A stretch of 64,000 nucleotides of DNA. Origin: Hymenobacter aranciens. GTDB lineage: Bacteria; Bacteroidota; Bacteroidia; Cytophagales; Hymenobacteraceae. How positions within the stretch are numbered: the first letter of the stretch is position 1; the number at the start of each line of letters is the position of its first letter. The notes below the pieces were generated by a model, which worked only from the letters and a program-made list of their open reading frames with translations, was not told the DNA's origin and searched no databases. Position numbers and translations under genes: made by a program. The stretch spans positions 1-64,000 of the forward strand of contig NZ_JAUQSY010000020.1 in assembly GCF_030580865.1 (NCBI RefSeq), in the 5' to 3' direction. Of this stretch, positions 1 to 7,863 are shown piece by piece.

Positions 1-62
1 TCATTTGTCAGTCGTCAGGTAGTGAAAGTTACGGCTTTCTCTACTTACAACTGGCTCATTCC

Positions 63-326
63 TTAGGGAAGCGTACAGGTGGGGCGTGGCTTATTCGTCA
101 CATCTAAGACAAACACCTCCAGCACCCATGAGAAGTGATAAGGGGTAGGTTCAACAAGGAGCATATTTATTGGGCGTTTGATAAGACAATCATTTAATTC
201 TCCCTCACCCACTAAATACCTATACACCGCGTCCGCCACCCCAAGCAATGTCTCCGCCGAAGCCACCGGCCGCGCCGCGCTAAGGTGGTAAACATTACTT
301 TTCTTCACAAATAACGGCAGACGCAC
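63..326 (-). CDS. hypothetical protein, 87 aa
   Basis: An 87-codon reading frame with ordinary residue composition and no recognisable motif, signal peptide or membrane segment. It lies divergent from the DUF6624-like gene and overlaps a decayed plus-strand reading frame (292-447), so at most one of the two is real here. I do not recognise a family. Low confidence that it is expressed. Confidence 0.25.
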   Translation of the reverse strand: MRLPLFVKKSNVYHLSAARPVASAETLLGVADAVYRYLVGEGELNDCLIKRPINMLLVEPTPYHFSWVLEVFVLDVTNKPRPTCTLP

Positions 327-447
327 CTATTCCCTCAGAATCGGTCGTAACGCCACGCTTGTCAGCCAGCGGCCCAACTTCGACATCGAGTCAAAAGTAG
401 ACGGGGCCACAACCGAAGAGTCCCTCCTTATTCCTCCCTTCCCATGA
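292..447 (+). pseudogene. possible 3' fragment of an unidentified gene
   Basis: A plus-strand frame open from an upstream stop to a TGA that overlaps the ATG of the next gene as ATGA (444-447). Its translation contains a plausible C-terminal stretch (RTYSLRIGRNATLVSQRP, then a short acidic tail) but has no start codon upstream. The ATGA overlap is typical of a translationally coupled gene pair, so this may be the surviving tail of a gene that once preceded the DUF6624-like gene. This is inference from frame and overlap only. Confidence 0.25.
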
Positions 448-1160
448 CCTTCAAACTATACCTCCTACCCCTCTATCTCCTCCCCTTCCCCACCCTAGCG
501 CAACAACACCAAAAACTCAACCCCACCCTACGCCACCAGCTAAACAGCCTAGACCAAGCCTACCAGCAGCACGAGCGGCGCAACGACGCCGCCTTTGAGC
601 GGGCTGAAGCCGACTCGCTGCTGAAACCCATCTACCTCCCCAACGGTGCCCTAGCCGGCTACACCGGCGCAACCCCCACCTGGGAAGCCCCCCCAGACAG
701 CTCCGACCTACGCTTCGTCACCGCCGTCATCCGGCGCTACGGCTACCCCGGCAAATCACTAGTGGGCCAGCCCGCCAGCGAAATCACCTGGCGCGTGCTC
801 CAGCGCACCAACCAAACGACCCGCTTCCTGCCGCAACTAAAGGTGGCCGCTGAAGCAGGTGAGCTTTCCTACCAGCACTACGCAAGCGCTGTGGATATAC
901 AACGCATGCAGGCCGGCAAAAAACAGCTATACGGCACGCAGGTGGTGAACTGCTTTATCAAAAGCCATTCAACCGGCCAACTGGATGTCGTGCGTTTCCT
1001 CTGGCCCGTGGCCGATGTGCGCCGCGCCGATGAGCTGCGCCGCCGGGCCGGCTTCTCCACCACTGTCGCGCAGGACGCGCAGCTGCAGGGGCTGCCCGCC
1101 GAGCCAGTGAGCCTGGACTACGCCCTGCGCATGAAACACGCCGCCGAAACTGGCGAGTGA
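444..1160 (+). CDS. secreted DUF6624-like protein
   Basis: A 238-aa protein with a signal peptide (hydrophobic residues 4-19 ending in LAQQ). The middle region resembles the DUF6624 pattern: GYPGKSLVGQPAS, then a helical stretch with LPQLKVAAEAGE, then a YGTQVV motif at about residues 164-169. DUF6624 proteins are common in Bacteroidota; their function is unknown to me. The last 60 residues are echoed by a decayed copy at 4004-4114, so this family has been duplicated locally. The ATG overlaps the stop of a preceding frame. Family assignment is from remembered motif order, not a search. Confidence 0.7.
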   Translation: MTFKLYLLPLYLLPFPTLAQQHQKLNPTLRHQLNSLDQAYQQHERRNDAAFERAEADSLLKPIYLPNGALAGYTGATPTWEAPPDSSDLRFVTAVIRRYGYPGKSLVGQPASEITWRVLQRTNQTTRFLPQLKVAAEAGELSYQHYASAVDIQRMQAGKKQLYGTQVVNCFIKSHSTGQLDVVRFLWPVADVRRADELRRRAGFSTTVAQDAQLQGLPAEPVSLDYALRMKHAAETGE

Positions 1161-1214
1161 GAGAGGAAGGACATTAGCTCACCTCAAGCAGTAGCCCCCC
1201 ACTTCCCCCCGTCC

Positions 1215-2360
1215 CTAGCGGTACACACTGCGAATGGCAGCTACTATATTCGGCTTAGAAGCGCTTGAACGTTGTCTAGCTCGAAGCCATTCTTTGAGGG
1301 GCTCCGGCGGGCTGCCGTCTAACAGCAGGTGTTGCAGCGAAGTGTTATGCTCTACCCCCTTCAACACCTGGTAAAATCCTTGTTCCGTAAACTGATGACG
1401 AACCAAATTCAAACTCTGAATCTGCTGGTTCGTACGAAGAAAATCCCCCAGCTCCCGGGCGACCTCATCGTCCAACTGGTTGGCGGGGGCCCCGAGCACC
1501 CGGGTGGAAGGACTGTAGCCCAGGTCGAGCACGCGAAGCGCCGGATGCTGCTGCAGGGCTCGCAGCAACGCAATGGCCCCTGTCGAGGCGATGCCATTGC
1601 TGGCCAGTCCTAGTTCTTGCAGCGTGTTATTCTTACCGAGGGCTTCGGCCAAGGTATAAGCCCCTTTGTCACCCAGGTGGTTGACGTTCAGCTGCAGCGA
1701 GACGATTTGCGTATTGTGCGTCAGCAGCTCCGCCAAGTAGGGTGCCTCCTTTTCCCCAAGCTGATTGCCGCCCAAATAGAGTCGTTCGACGGTCCGGTTG
1801 GTCTCAATCAGGACCTTTATCAAGCTCTTAAACCCCTCCCCACCTAAGTTGGTATTCACTAAATCCACCACCCGAAGGGTCCGATTATGCCGGAGCAAGT
1901 CCGTTAGGTGCGCTACGCCCGGTGCCTGTAGGGCGTTTCGCTTCAGCCATAGCCCTTCGACCGTTGTATGCTCCCGAAGCGCCCCGGTAAGGGCCGCTAT
2001 TCCCGCCGTCTGGATATAATTGCACCCCAAATAGATGGTCTGAAGCGCCGTATTCTGCTCAATTAAAGATGCTAGGTGGGCTGCTCCTTCATCCCCGATG
2101 CCGTTCGTCCCCAGCAACAGATGCCGCACAAAGGTATTCCGCGCCAATGCTTCGGTGACTAGTTTTGCCCCGGCCGGACCAAGGTCCTGCTTGCACAAAT
2201 CCAGTCGGCCATCGGACGTGATAGTGCCCCGAGGAAAGGAACGGTCGGTTTCGGACGCCTGATTGGTGCGCAAATACGCCACGAGCGGCTCCAGCTGAGC
2301 GGCCAGGTCCAGGGCAGGTTCCTGCACCGGACAAACAAGCGGAACATGGGTATCCTTCAT
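1215..2360 (-). CDS. leucine-rich repeat (RNI-like) protein
   Basis: A 381-aa protein made of about ten ribonuclease-inhibitor-type leucine-rich repeats of about 28 residues, from roughly residue 50 to 350 (pattern LxxLxLxxNxIGDEGAxxLAxxL). The N-terminal 45 residues are non-repetitive. There is no signal peptide, so it is probably cytoplasmic and acts by protein binding. It follows the SDR gene by 19 bp on the same strand, which suggests one transcript and a joint function. The repeat type is the one seen in NLR-like and RanGAP-like proteins, unlike the shorter secreted bacterial LRRs. Partner unknown. Confidence 0.85.
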   Translation of the reverse strand: MKDTHVPLVCPVQEPALDLAAQLEPLVAYLRTNQASETDRSFPRGTITSDGRLDLCKQDLGPAGAKLVTEALARNTFVRHLLLGTNGIGDEGAAHLASLIEQNTALQTIYLGCNYIQTAGIAALTGALREHTTVEGLWLKRNALQAPGVAHLTDLLRHNRTLRVVDLVNTNLGGEGFKSLIKVLIETNRTVERLYLGGNQLGEKEAPYLAELLTHNTQIVSLQLNVNHLGDKGAYTLAEALGKNNTLQELGLASNGIASTGAIALLRALQQHPALRVLDLGYSPSTRVLGAPANQLDDEVARELGDFLRTNQQIQSLNLVRHQFTEQGFYQVLKGVEHNTSLQHLLLDGSPPEPLKEWLRARQRSSASKPNIVAAIRSVYR

Positions 2361-2379
2361 AAATAAATAGGTTTTATTC

Positions 2380-3726
2380 TCACCAGGGGTGCGGCTGATA
2401 ATCTTTTAAAAAACATCCCGACAGCGGTTCCTGCGGCTGGGTAATCCCCCGCACGATGGGGTCGTAAATTCGGGCGGCCCCGTCGACTTCATCCAGAGGA
2501 GGCACGAAACCGGCGCTACGCTTGCGGGCTTTCCGGGGGTGGGGGTCTTCGTCGGTAATCCAGCCGGTATCCACGCTGTTCATATAGATGCCGTCACGGG
2601 CATAGGCCGCGGCTGACGTACGGGTCATCATATTCAAGGCCGCTTTGGCCATGTTGGTATGCGGATGAAACTCTGTTTTAAAGGCACGATTGAATTGTCC
2701 CTCCATTGCCGAGACATTCACAATAAACCGCCGCTCGAACGGCGACTGCAGTAGCAGCGGCTGCAGCTTGCTGTTCAACAGAAAGGGGGCCATGGCATTG
2801 ACCAAGTGCACTTCCAGCCATTCGGCGGTGTCCACTTCTTCCAGGCGCAGCCGCCAACTGTTATGCGGACGAAGGTCGACCTGCTGCCCGTGCCGGTCGA
2901 GTACGTTTGGGGGGAAGTAGGATGGGAGGGTATCTGACAGCCCCTCAGAGGATGTTATAGGCGGGGGCGTAGCTAATACCAACTGGTTCGCGGCTCCCCC
3001 CTCTTCGGCAAGCAGCAAGGACTCGTAAAAGGCCCGCGGGCGCCGAATGGTCTGCGCCGCATTGTTGATGATGATGTCCAGGTGCGACAACGTGCCTTTC
3101 AGGTGCCCGATAAACTCCTCCACGGCCCTGACATCCCGCAGGTCAAGACTGTAAATCTGGAGCCGGTCTTTCCAGCGCTCAAAATCGGGTTCCTTGGCGT
3201 AACGACTGACGGCATCCTGCGGAAAGCGAGTGGTCACGATTACCTGAGCGCCATCCCGGAGCAGTTTTAAAGCCGTTTCGAAGCCAATTTTTATGCGTCC
3301 ACCCGTTAGCAAGGCGATTCTGCCCCGTAGGTCCGTCCGTTGAAAGCGACAATCAACATTGAGTCGGGCACAAGCCGGACACAGCAAATGGTAAAAAGCG
3401 TGTACCTCAAAATAACGCCCCTTGCACACATAACACCGAGCGGACCGGTGTAAGTACCGGGTGCCTTCCTCCAAGGCCGGCGTCAGGGGCGTATCCGATT
3501 CCTGCCGGCAGCGGAAGGTGTTTTCCTTGATGGCCCGGTCCGACTCCTGCTGCTGGAGGGTTTGTTTGCGCTTCGATTTGCGGGCCTTCTGATTCAACTT
3601 CGCCACCAGCCCTTGGAGCTGCGGGGAGTCGTCGGCCAGTTGGGGATTGCGGGAAAGGATTTGCAGCACTTTCAGGCAAGCTTGCCATTCCTCCGGTGAA
3701 AAAAGGGGCTCTTCCTGCAAAGACAT
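2380..3726 (-). CDS. SDR-family protein with N-terminal zinc ribbon
   Basis: A 448-aa protein. Residues 40-75 are strongly basic and probably helical. Residues 98-119 hold two CxxC pairs (C98, C101, C116, C119), a likely zinc ribbon. From about residue 134 a Rossmann fold begins (TGGRIKIG at 141-148 in place of the usual TGxxxGxG), with NNAA at 221-224 and a conserved Ser in NVSAMEG. In the YxxxK position I read TNMAK, so the catalytic Tyr appears to be Thr while Lys is kept. That makes classical oxidoreductase chemistry uncertain. It is the first gene of a two-gene unit with the LRR protein. Confidence 0.8.
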   Translation of the reverse strand: MSLQEEPLFSPEEWQACLKVLQILSRNPQLADDSPQLQGLVAKLNQKARKSKRKQTLQQQESDRAIKENTFRCRQESDTPLTPALEEGTRYLHRSARCYVCKGRYFEVHAFYHLLCPACARLNVDCRFQRTDLRGRIALLTGGRIKIGFETALKLLRDGAQVIVTTRFPQDAVSRYAKEPDFERWKDRLQIYSLDLRDVRAVEEFIGHLKGTLSHLDIIINNAAQTIRRPRAFYESLLLAEEGGAANQLVLATPPPITSSEGLSDTLPSYFPPNVLDRHGQQVDLRPHNSWRLRLEEVDTAEWLEVHLVNAMAPFLLNSKLQPLLLQSPFERRFIVNVSAMEGQFNRAFKTEFHPHTNMAKAALNMMTRTSAAAYARDGIYMNSVDTGWITDEDPHPRKARKRSAGFVPPLDEVDGAARIYDPIVRGITQPQEPLSGCFLKDYQPHPW

Positions 3727-3746
3727 CGCCTATAGTATAAAAATTG

Positions 3747-3819
3747 GTAAACTGGCCAGAATCGAACTGACAACCTTCTGATTTGCATTCAGATGCTCTT
3801 CCATTTGAGCTACAGTTTA
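3747..3819 (-). tRNA. tRNA-Cys (GCA), atypical acceptor stem
   Basis: Full cloverleaf on the minus strand: acceptor TAAACTG/CAGTTTA, D arm GCTC/GAGC with GG in the loop, anticodon stem TCTGA/TCAGA with loop ATGCAAA (anticodon GCA), T arm GTCAG-TTCGATT-CTGGC. The acceptor begins with U1-A72, and the flanking GG and CC extend the pairing to nine base pairs. The 3' side reads CAGTTTACCA. The body is almost the same as the tRNA-Gly 44 bp away, so one was copied from the other or both from a third. Confidence 0.8.
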
Positions 3820-3862
3820 CCTAAAAGTAGGGGACAATCTTCAAAGACATATCACCTGGTCG

Positions 3863-3934
3863 GTAAACTGGCCAGGCTCGAACTGGCAACCTCCACCTTG
3901 GCAAGGTGGCGCTCTTCCATTGAGCTACAGTTTA
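3863..3934 (-). tRNA. tRNA-Gly (GCC), atypical acceptor stem
   Basis: Cloverleaf on the minus strand with the same acceptor (TAAACTG/CAGTTTA) and D arm as the neighbouring tRNA-Cys. The anticodon stem is CCACC/GGTGG, the loop TTGCCAA (anticodon GCC), and the T arm GCCAG-TTCGAGC-CTGGC. Both tRNAs are preceded by a similar short block containing TACTTTTA immediately before the 5' end, which resembles the -7 box and suggests each has its own promoter and almost no leader. Confidence 0.8.
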
Positions 3935-4003
3935 CGCGCGTTAAAAGTAGGAAACAATCGGCATTCCTGGCCATCATACGCCACCGCGTCGAAGCTACCT
4001 CGG

Positions 4004-4114
4004 TTAGACATCGTTCGTTTTCTCTGGCCGGTAGCCAATATGAGATGCGCCGCCGAGCCGGTGAGCCTGGACTACGCCCTGCGCATGAGGCGCGCCGCCG
4101 AAACCGGTGAGTGA
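4004..4114 (+). pseudogene. 3' remnant of a DUF6624-like gene
   Basis: The translation (LDIVRFLWPVANMR, then AEPVSLDYALRM and AAETGE) matches the C-terminal end of the protein encoded at 444-1160, with an internal deletion of about 20 residues after NMR. The stop codon is at the same place. No upstream part of the gene survives; the sequence before it is the tRNA unit. This is a decayed or partial duplicate. Confidence 0.75.
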
Positions 4115-4140
4115 GGCATACACAGTATTACCTGAAATAA

Positions 4141-4257
4141 GCACCTCAAAATTGGCCGGGAGATGCTAACCTGCTAGCCATGGTAGAGGCCGCTGCCGAA
4201 CGCTTAACCGCTCAAATCTCGGCCGAAGTAGAGGCCATTCGCGCAGCAAAGAAATAA
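4141..4257 (+). pseudogene. short reading-frame remnant
   Basis: A frame open from an upstream TAA with a plausible helical C-terminal tail (ERLTAQISAEVEAIRAAKK); the only internal ATG is at 4180. It looks like the end of a lost gene. It could also be a 25-aa peptide from the ATG. No family recognised. Confidence 0.3.
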
Positions 4258-4259
4258 GC

Positions 4260-4967
4260 CTAATCCCCCACCCCAAATACCAGCCAGTTCGACTGCCGCC
4301 CCGTCTGCGTCCGCCGGTTGCCCAAAACCTTCACTTCCCCCCCTTCCCTATACCACCCCTCGTCCCAATCCCCCATATCAAGGTATAAGGCATTAACAGC
4401 CCCGAGACCAAGTAAATCATCCGCAAACTGCCCCATAGTCAAATTATTCGTTTCCCCCTCCACAACGGCAAAGGAGTGATGTAAAAACTCCACCAGCGCC
4501 CGGCGCTGAAACAAGCTGCCCCCGGCGGCCCGCTGATTTTTGCCCTTGTATACTAGTAATTCCTGCAGGAGCAAAGTGCCTCGTAAACGGCGCACCTGCT
4601 GCACGTAAGAAGGTGTTTGCCCCTTGCCAATGGCTGTGATTGTTAAACTGTCACCCAAAATCGTCAACACCCCATCCAGATACCCGAGACGCGCCGAATC
4701 CTGCAAAACCCCTCCCTGGCACACCAATAAGTCCAGGGGTTTATCGCTTTCCAAATCAGTGTAAGCCGCCGCCACACTCAACTGACATCTTTCTCCATCT
4801 ACCCGCGGCCGGGTAGTGACGACCTGAATAGATAAGTGGTCAGGATGGAAGATGGTATACCGATGCCCATTCACCCCTTTTTTTTCCACCCGCACCTGCG
4901 CAGGAGAATGGGTGGTGCAGGCGAAAGGAATCGTTAGCAGGCAAAACAGGAGAACAGTTTTAAGCAT
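4260..4967 (-). CDS. hypothetical lipoprotein
   Basis: A 235-aa protein with an N-terminal lipoprotein signal (MLKTVLLFCLLTIPFAC, Cys at residue 17), so probably exported and lipid-anchored. The rest has alternating beta-type sequence and no catalytic motif that I recognise. It has lower GC than the core genes in the window, in keeping with the accessory nature of the first 11 kb. Function unknown. Confidence 0.7.
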   Translation of the reverse strand: MLKTVLLFCLLTIPFACTTHSPAQVRVEKKGVNGHRYTIFHPDHLSIQVVTTRPRVDGERCQLSVAAAYTDLESDKPLDLLVCQGGVLQDSARLGYLDGVLTILGDSLTITAIGKGQTPSYVQQVRRLRGTLLLQELLVYKGKNQRAAGGSLFQRRALVEFLHHSFAVVEGETNNLTMGQFADDLLGLGAVNALYLDMGDWDEGWYREGGEVKVLGNRRTQTGRQSNWLVFGVGD

Positions 4968-5027
4968 ACCAAATGTACAGAAGTTGCCCGCTCATTTACT
5001 ACCTCGTTGGCGGCATAACGCTATTAG

Positions 5028-5141
5028 ACCTACGAGTGGGGGCAGGCGCAACACGCGAAGCAGTTTAAGCGCAAGTCCGAAGCGCCGGGCTACGTGGCTG
5101 CCGTGGCACCGGACATCTCGGATGCCACGCCGGCAGAATAA
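5028..5141 (+). pseudogene. gene-tail remnant, copy 1 of 3
   Basis: A frame with no start codon. Its end reads FKRKSEAPGYVAAV, then DISDATPAE and stop. Related tails occur at 6256-6318 and 7864-7914. The DNA around the stop (GCCACGCCGG, then GAATAAAGAAAGC) is conserved among copies more clearly than the protein. It is best read as the surviving 3' end of an unidentified gene. Confidence 0.5.
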
Positions 5142-5204
5142 AGAAAGCTCCGCAAAGACAGAGTCTTTGATTTGATTATGAAACCAATATGCTTTTCATG
5201 ACCA

Positions 5205-5234
5205 AAAAAAGTCCGCCTATAAGCGGACTTTTTG
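5205..5234. terminator. intrinsic terminator hairpin
   Basis: AAAAAGTCCGC and GCGGACTTTTT flank a CTATAA loop, with T or A runs on both sides, so it could work in both directions. It isolates the toxin-antitoxin promoter from upstream transcription. Confidence 0.75.
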
Positions 5235-5246
5235 AGTATTGTTTCG

Positions 5247-5277
5247 TACATTTGTATCATGTTAGCATCGCTAGCAT
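5247..5277 (+). promoter_or_regulatory. -7 box plus operator-like dyad of the TA operon
   Basis: TACATTTG at 5247-5254 is an exact TAnnTTTG box. Directly downstream, ATGTTAGC (5259-5266) and GCTAGCAT (5270-5277) form a dyad with one mismatch and a 3-bp centre. This position, overlapping the likely start site, is typical for autorepression by a HigA-type antitoxin. No clear -33 element is visible at the usual spacing. Confidence 0.5.
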
Positions 5278-5382
5278 AGGTACGCCAGCCTTTCTGGCGA
5301 TTGCTAATTCACTTTTCCTCGCCAATTATGGAGTATCAGATGCACGGTGGCGTGACATGTCCCACGCCTAAATTTCCATTCC

Positions 5383-5718
5383 ATGAACAAACCAATAGAA
5401 ATTGCCCTAACTGACGAAGCCGACCAATTCTTAACCGCCCTGCCACTAGCCGTTCGCAAACGGTTTGTTACAGCCTTTGAAAAAACCGAAGGTGGTTTCA
5501 AAGGCGACTGGTTTTTAAAGCTCTCCAATACTGAAGACATCTGGGAGTTTCGCGTCGATGGACCTAACCATACCTTCCGCCTGTTTGCCTTCTGGGACAG
5601 TCGGGGAGAAACCGAAACCCTTGTTGTCTGCACCCACGGGTTAGACAAGAAAACCCAAAAAACGCCTAAAGCAGACATTGCTAAAGCGGAGCGAATCCGC
5701 CGCGAATATCTCGGCTAG
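5383..5718 (+). CDS. higB: HigB/RelE-type toxin (phage Gp49-like)
   Basis: A 111-aa basic protein with the features of the Gp49-like HigB toxins: an N-terminal helical part (VRKRFVTAFEKTE), then WFLKLSNTEDIWEFRV, then a beta stretch FRLFAFWD and a Lys-rich helix (LDKKTQKTPKADIAKAERI). Toxins of this family cleave mRNA on the ribosome. The gene order is toxin first, antitoxin second, as in higBA. The gap of 110 bp to the antitoxin is longer than usual and contains a hairpin. Length is normal for the family. Confidence 0.85.
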   Translation: MNKPIEIALTDEADQFLTALPLAVRKRFVTAFEKTEGGFKGDWFLKLSNTEDIWEFRVDGPNHTFRLFAFWDSRGETETLVVCTHGLDKKTQKTPKADIAKAERIRREYLG

Positions 5719-5726
5719 ATGAGTAG

Positions 5727-5753
5727 AACAGGGACGGGTGCCGCCGTCCCGCT
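5727..5753 (+). other. hairpin between toxin and antitoxin genes
   Basis: GGGACGG and CCGTCCC pair around a short loop just after the toxin stop. There is no T run, so it is not a standard terminator. It might attenuate read-through or protect the toxin message, but the sequence alone does not decide this. Confidence 0.4.
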
Positions 5754-5828
5754 CATTTGTAGCCGCCCTGCCCTTGGTTCCACTTTTCCCCTCGTACGTA
5801 TAAGAGACACACCCCAATAAGATTATAT

Positions 5829-6185
5829 ATGCAAGACCGACCCGCTAAAGAAACAGACCAACATAGCGGCTCCGCGCAATCCCCGATTCGCGTGAGAAAA
5901 TACCGGGACCTAAAAGACAAGTATGTTGGTGCCGCCGGTACCGCTGAACGTGAACAATTCGAATTCGAGTTAAGCCTGGAGCTAATTCCTCTGAAAATAA
6001 AGGAATACCGCAAACAGAATAACCTTACTCAATCAGAATTAGGAGCCCTGCTGGGAGTACAAAAAACCCAGATTTCCAAGTTAGAAACCAACGCCGTTAA
6101 CGTCACGTTGGAAACTCTATTAAAGGTATTCAAAGCACTGCACACCCGCATAAAATTGAGCTTCGAGCCCGAAGCTTCCCTATAA
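5829..6185 (+). CDS. higA: HigA-type XRE-family antitoxin
   Basis: A 118-aa protein whose residues about 62-112 form a Cro/C1-type helix-turn-helix (NNLTQSELGALLGVQKTQIS, then KLETNAVNVTLETLLKVFKAL). The N-terminal half is charged and may bind the toxin. In higBA modules this protein neutralises HigB and represses the operon by binding a dyad near the promoter; the dyad at 5259-5277 is a candidate. An alternative promoter in the 110-bp gap cannot be excluded. Confidence 0.85.
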   Translation: MQDRPAKETDQHSGSAQSPIRVRKYRDLKDKYVGAAGTAEREQFEFELSLELIPLKIKEYRKQNNLTQSELGALLGVQKTQISKLETNAVNVTLETLLKVFKALHTRIKLSFEPEASL

Positions 6186-6186
6186 A

Positions 6187-6218
6187 GGAGCCTCAGTCCC
6201 AACGGCTGGGGCTTTTTT
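6187..6218 (+). terminator. terminator of the TA operon
   Basis: AGCCTCAG and CTGGGGCT pair imperfectly, followed by a run of six T residues, just after the antitoxin stop. Confidence 0.7.
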
Positions 6219-6255
6219 ATTTCCCCTACCTCCCCCCAATAAACACTCCCTGCAC

Positions 6256-6318
6256 TTCAAGCTCAAGACTGGATGGCCAGGCTACGTCGCTACTGTGGGT
6301 GCCACGCCGGTAGAATAA
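6256..6318 (+). pseudogene. gene-tail remnant, copy 2 of 3, with terminator
   Basis: The translation FKLKTGWPGYVATVG, then ATPVE and stop, aligns with copy 1 at 5028-5141. It runs straight into a hairpin (AAAGCCCC, then GGGGCTTTTT, about 6322-6352), which now also serves as terminator for the minus-strand T9SS gene that ends at 6374. Confidence 0.5.
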
Positions 6319-6373
6319 AGAAAGCCCCACCGATTCCTCGAGCGGGGCTTTTTCATGCATAGGCACTATGACC

Positions 6374-7738
6374 TTACTCGACCACCAGGCGCTGCGTCTG
6401 TTTCCCGCTCCGCACCAGGTACAACCCAGTGGGCAGCCCTTCCAGGTATAGGAGATTACCATCACTGGTCCGCAGCACCCGGCCCTGAGCATCGAGCAGC
6501 TGCCTAGCCTCACCGGCCGCACCCCCCAGCACCTGCACTTGCCCATGGGCGGGGTTGGGTACTAGGCGCAGCGGCTCCGTACCCAACATCTGGCGCACCA
6601 CCTGCACCGGCGAGAAGTGCTCGCTGCCGTCAGTATCCACCTGCCGCAGGCGGTAGTAGGTCAGGGCCGCGCTGCTCAGCGGGGCCTCGAAAGCGTAATC
6701 AGTTGGCCGGCTGCTGGTGCCTTGGGCGGCTACCCGGCCCAGGCGAGCCCAGCCTCCGTCGGTACGGGCTTCCACCTCGAAGGCAGCGGCATCCTTCTCG
6801 CTGGCCGTGCGCCAGGCCAGCTGCACGGCCGTGGGGGTGGCCGTGGCCGTGAAGGCCGTTAGCTCCACCGGCAGCGGGGCCGGTGCGGCGGCAGCGGCCT
6901 GGGCCGTACGGGTGTTGTATGCCACGAACGCCACGTCGCTGGACCCATTGAGCGCCATTTCGAAGCGGGCCACCCGGACCAGCGTTGTTGGGGTCAGGCC
7001 AAACATGCTCAGATCGGCCGCCCACAGGCGCAGCTCCCGCTCCGTCTTGGTGTAGGTCGTTAAGGTCATCGGCGACTTATCGGCGTCGTAGAAGTCGGCC
7101 ACCCAGCGTCCCACCGACGGCAGGCCGGCTACGGCCACGGTCACCGTGTTACCGAGCTGGTTGCCATTGGCATCAAGGAAGCGGTACACGTCGTCCCCGC
7201 CCCCGGGGGAGGCAATCTGCGTCACCAGTAGGTCCGGCACTCCGTCGCCCAGGGCAGCCGTCGACACGTTCGAGATGGTGAAGGCAAGTGTGCCGGCCGG
7301 CAGGTTCACCATGCCCGTGCCCAAGTCCAGCCCCTGGGGGCCGTCGGTGAGCAGGGCCGCGAAGTTGCGGGCCGGCGCCGGCACGCTCGGGCCGTTGTCG
7401 ACGCGGTCGCAAAGCTGGCCGTAGCCGGCCTTGGTGTTGCTGGTAGGGGTGGCCAGGGTGGCCACGGGCAGGGCCCGGTAGGTGCCGGCCGTAAAGGCCA
7501 GGCCAGCCCGGCGCAGGCGGGTGTCATTCACGCCGGTCGAGTAGCGCGTGCCATCCACGGTAAAGGCCAACAGGGCGTGGGAGCTGTCCGGCTTGAGCGG
7601 ATTGATGGCCGCAGTCGAGCTATTCCACAACCCATTATAGGTGGTGACGATGCCGGTTACACGGTTCACTACCGTGGTCTGGGCCTGGGTGGTCAGGAAG
7701 GCGCCCCAGAGGGCCAGGGAAAAGAGATACTTCTTCAT
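6374..7738 (-). CDS. secreted T9SS-sorted protein
   Basis: A 454-aa protein from the ATG of MKKYLFSLALWGAF, a typical signal peptide ending in TTQAQ; an in-frame ATG 60 bp upstream adds residues that spoil the signal. The body is a beta-rich domain of unknown type with Gly/Asp turns. The last about 75 residues are a T9SS type A sorting domain: LRLVPNPAHGQVQV, then LYLEGLPTGLYLVRSG and a final RLVVE. Such proteins cross the outer membrane by T9SS and are released or attached to the surface. Enzymatic role not visible. Confidence 0.85.
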   Translation of the reverse strand: MKKYLFSLALWGAFLTTQAQTTVVNRVTGIVTTYNGLWNSSTAAINPLKPDSSHALLAFTVDGTRYSTGVNDTRLRRAGLAFTAGTYRALPVATLATPTSNTKAGYGQLCDRVDNGPSVPAPARNFAALLTDGPQGLDLGTGMVNLPAGTLAFTISNVSTAALGDGVPDLLVTQIASPGGGDDVYRFLDANGNQLGNTVTVAVAGLPSVGRWVADFYDADKSPMTLTTYTKTERELRLWAADLSMFGLTPTTLVRVARFEMALNGSSDVAFVAYNTRTAQAAAAAPAPLPVELTAFTATATPTAVQLAWRTASEKDAAAFEVEARTDGGWARLGRVAAQGTSSRPTDYAFEAPLSSAALTYYRLRQVDTDGSEHFSPVQVVRQMLGTEPLRLVPNPAHGQVQVLGGAAGEARQLLDAQGRVLRTSDGNLLYLEGLPTGLYLVRSGKQTQRLVVE

Positions 7739-7863
7739 GAGCGTTGGGTAGATAACGGTCACAAAATTACCGTCCGCCCCAGCGCCGGCAGAATTCACTT
7801 CGCCTATCCGGGCATTTTGCCCGCCGAACGTTGCCCGGTGCCTAATGAACGGCGCCAGCAGCT

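Noticed and set aside
3793..4110. 105-codon plus-strand frame across the tRNAs
   Set aside because: Its first part is the antisense of two tRNAs; the real signal in its last part is the DUF6624 remnant in another frame.
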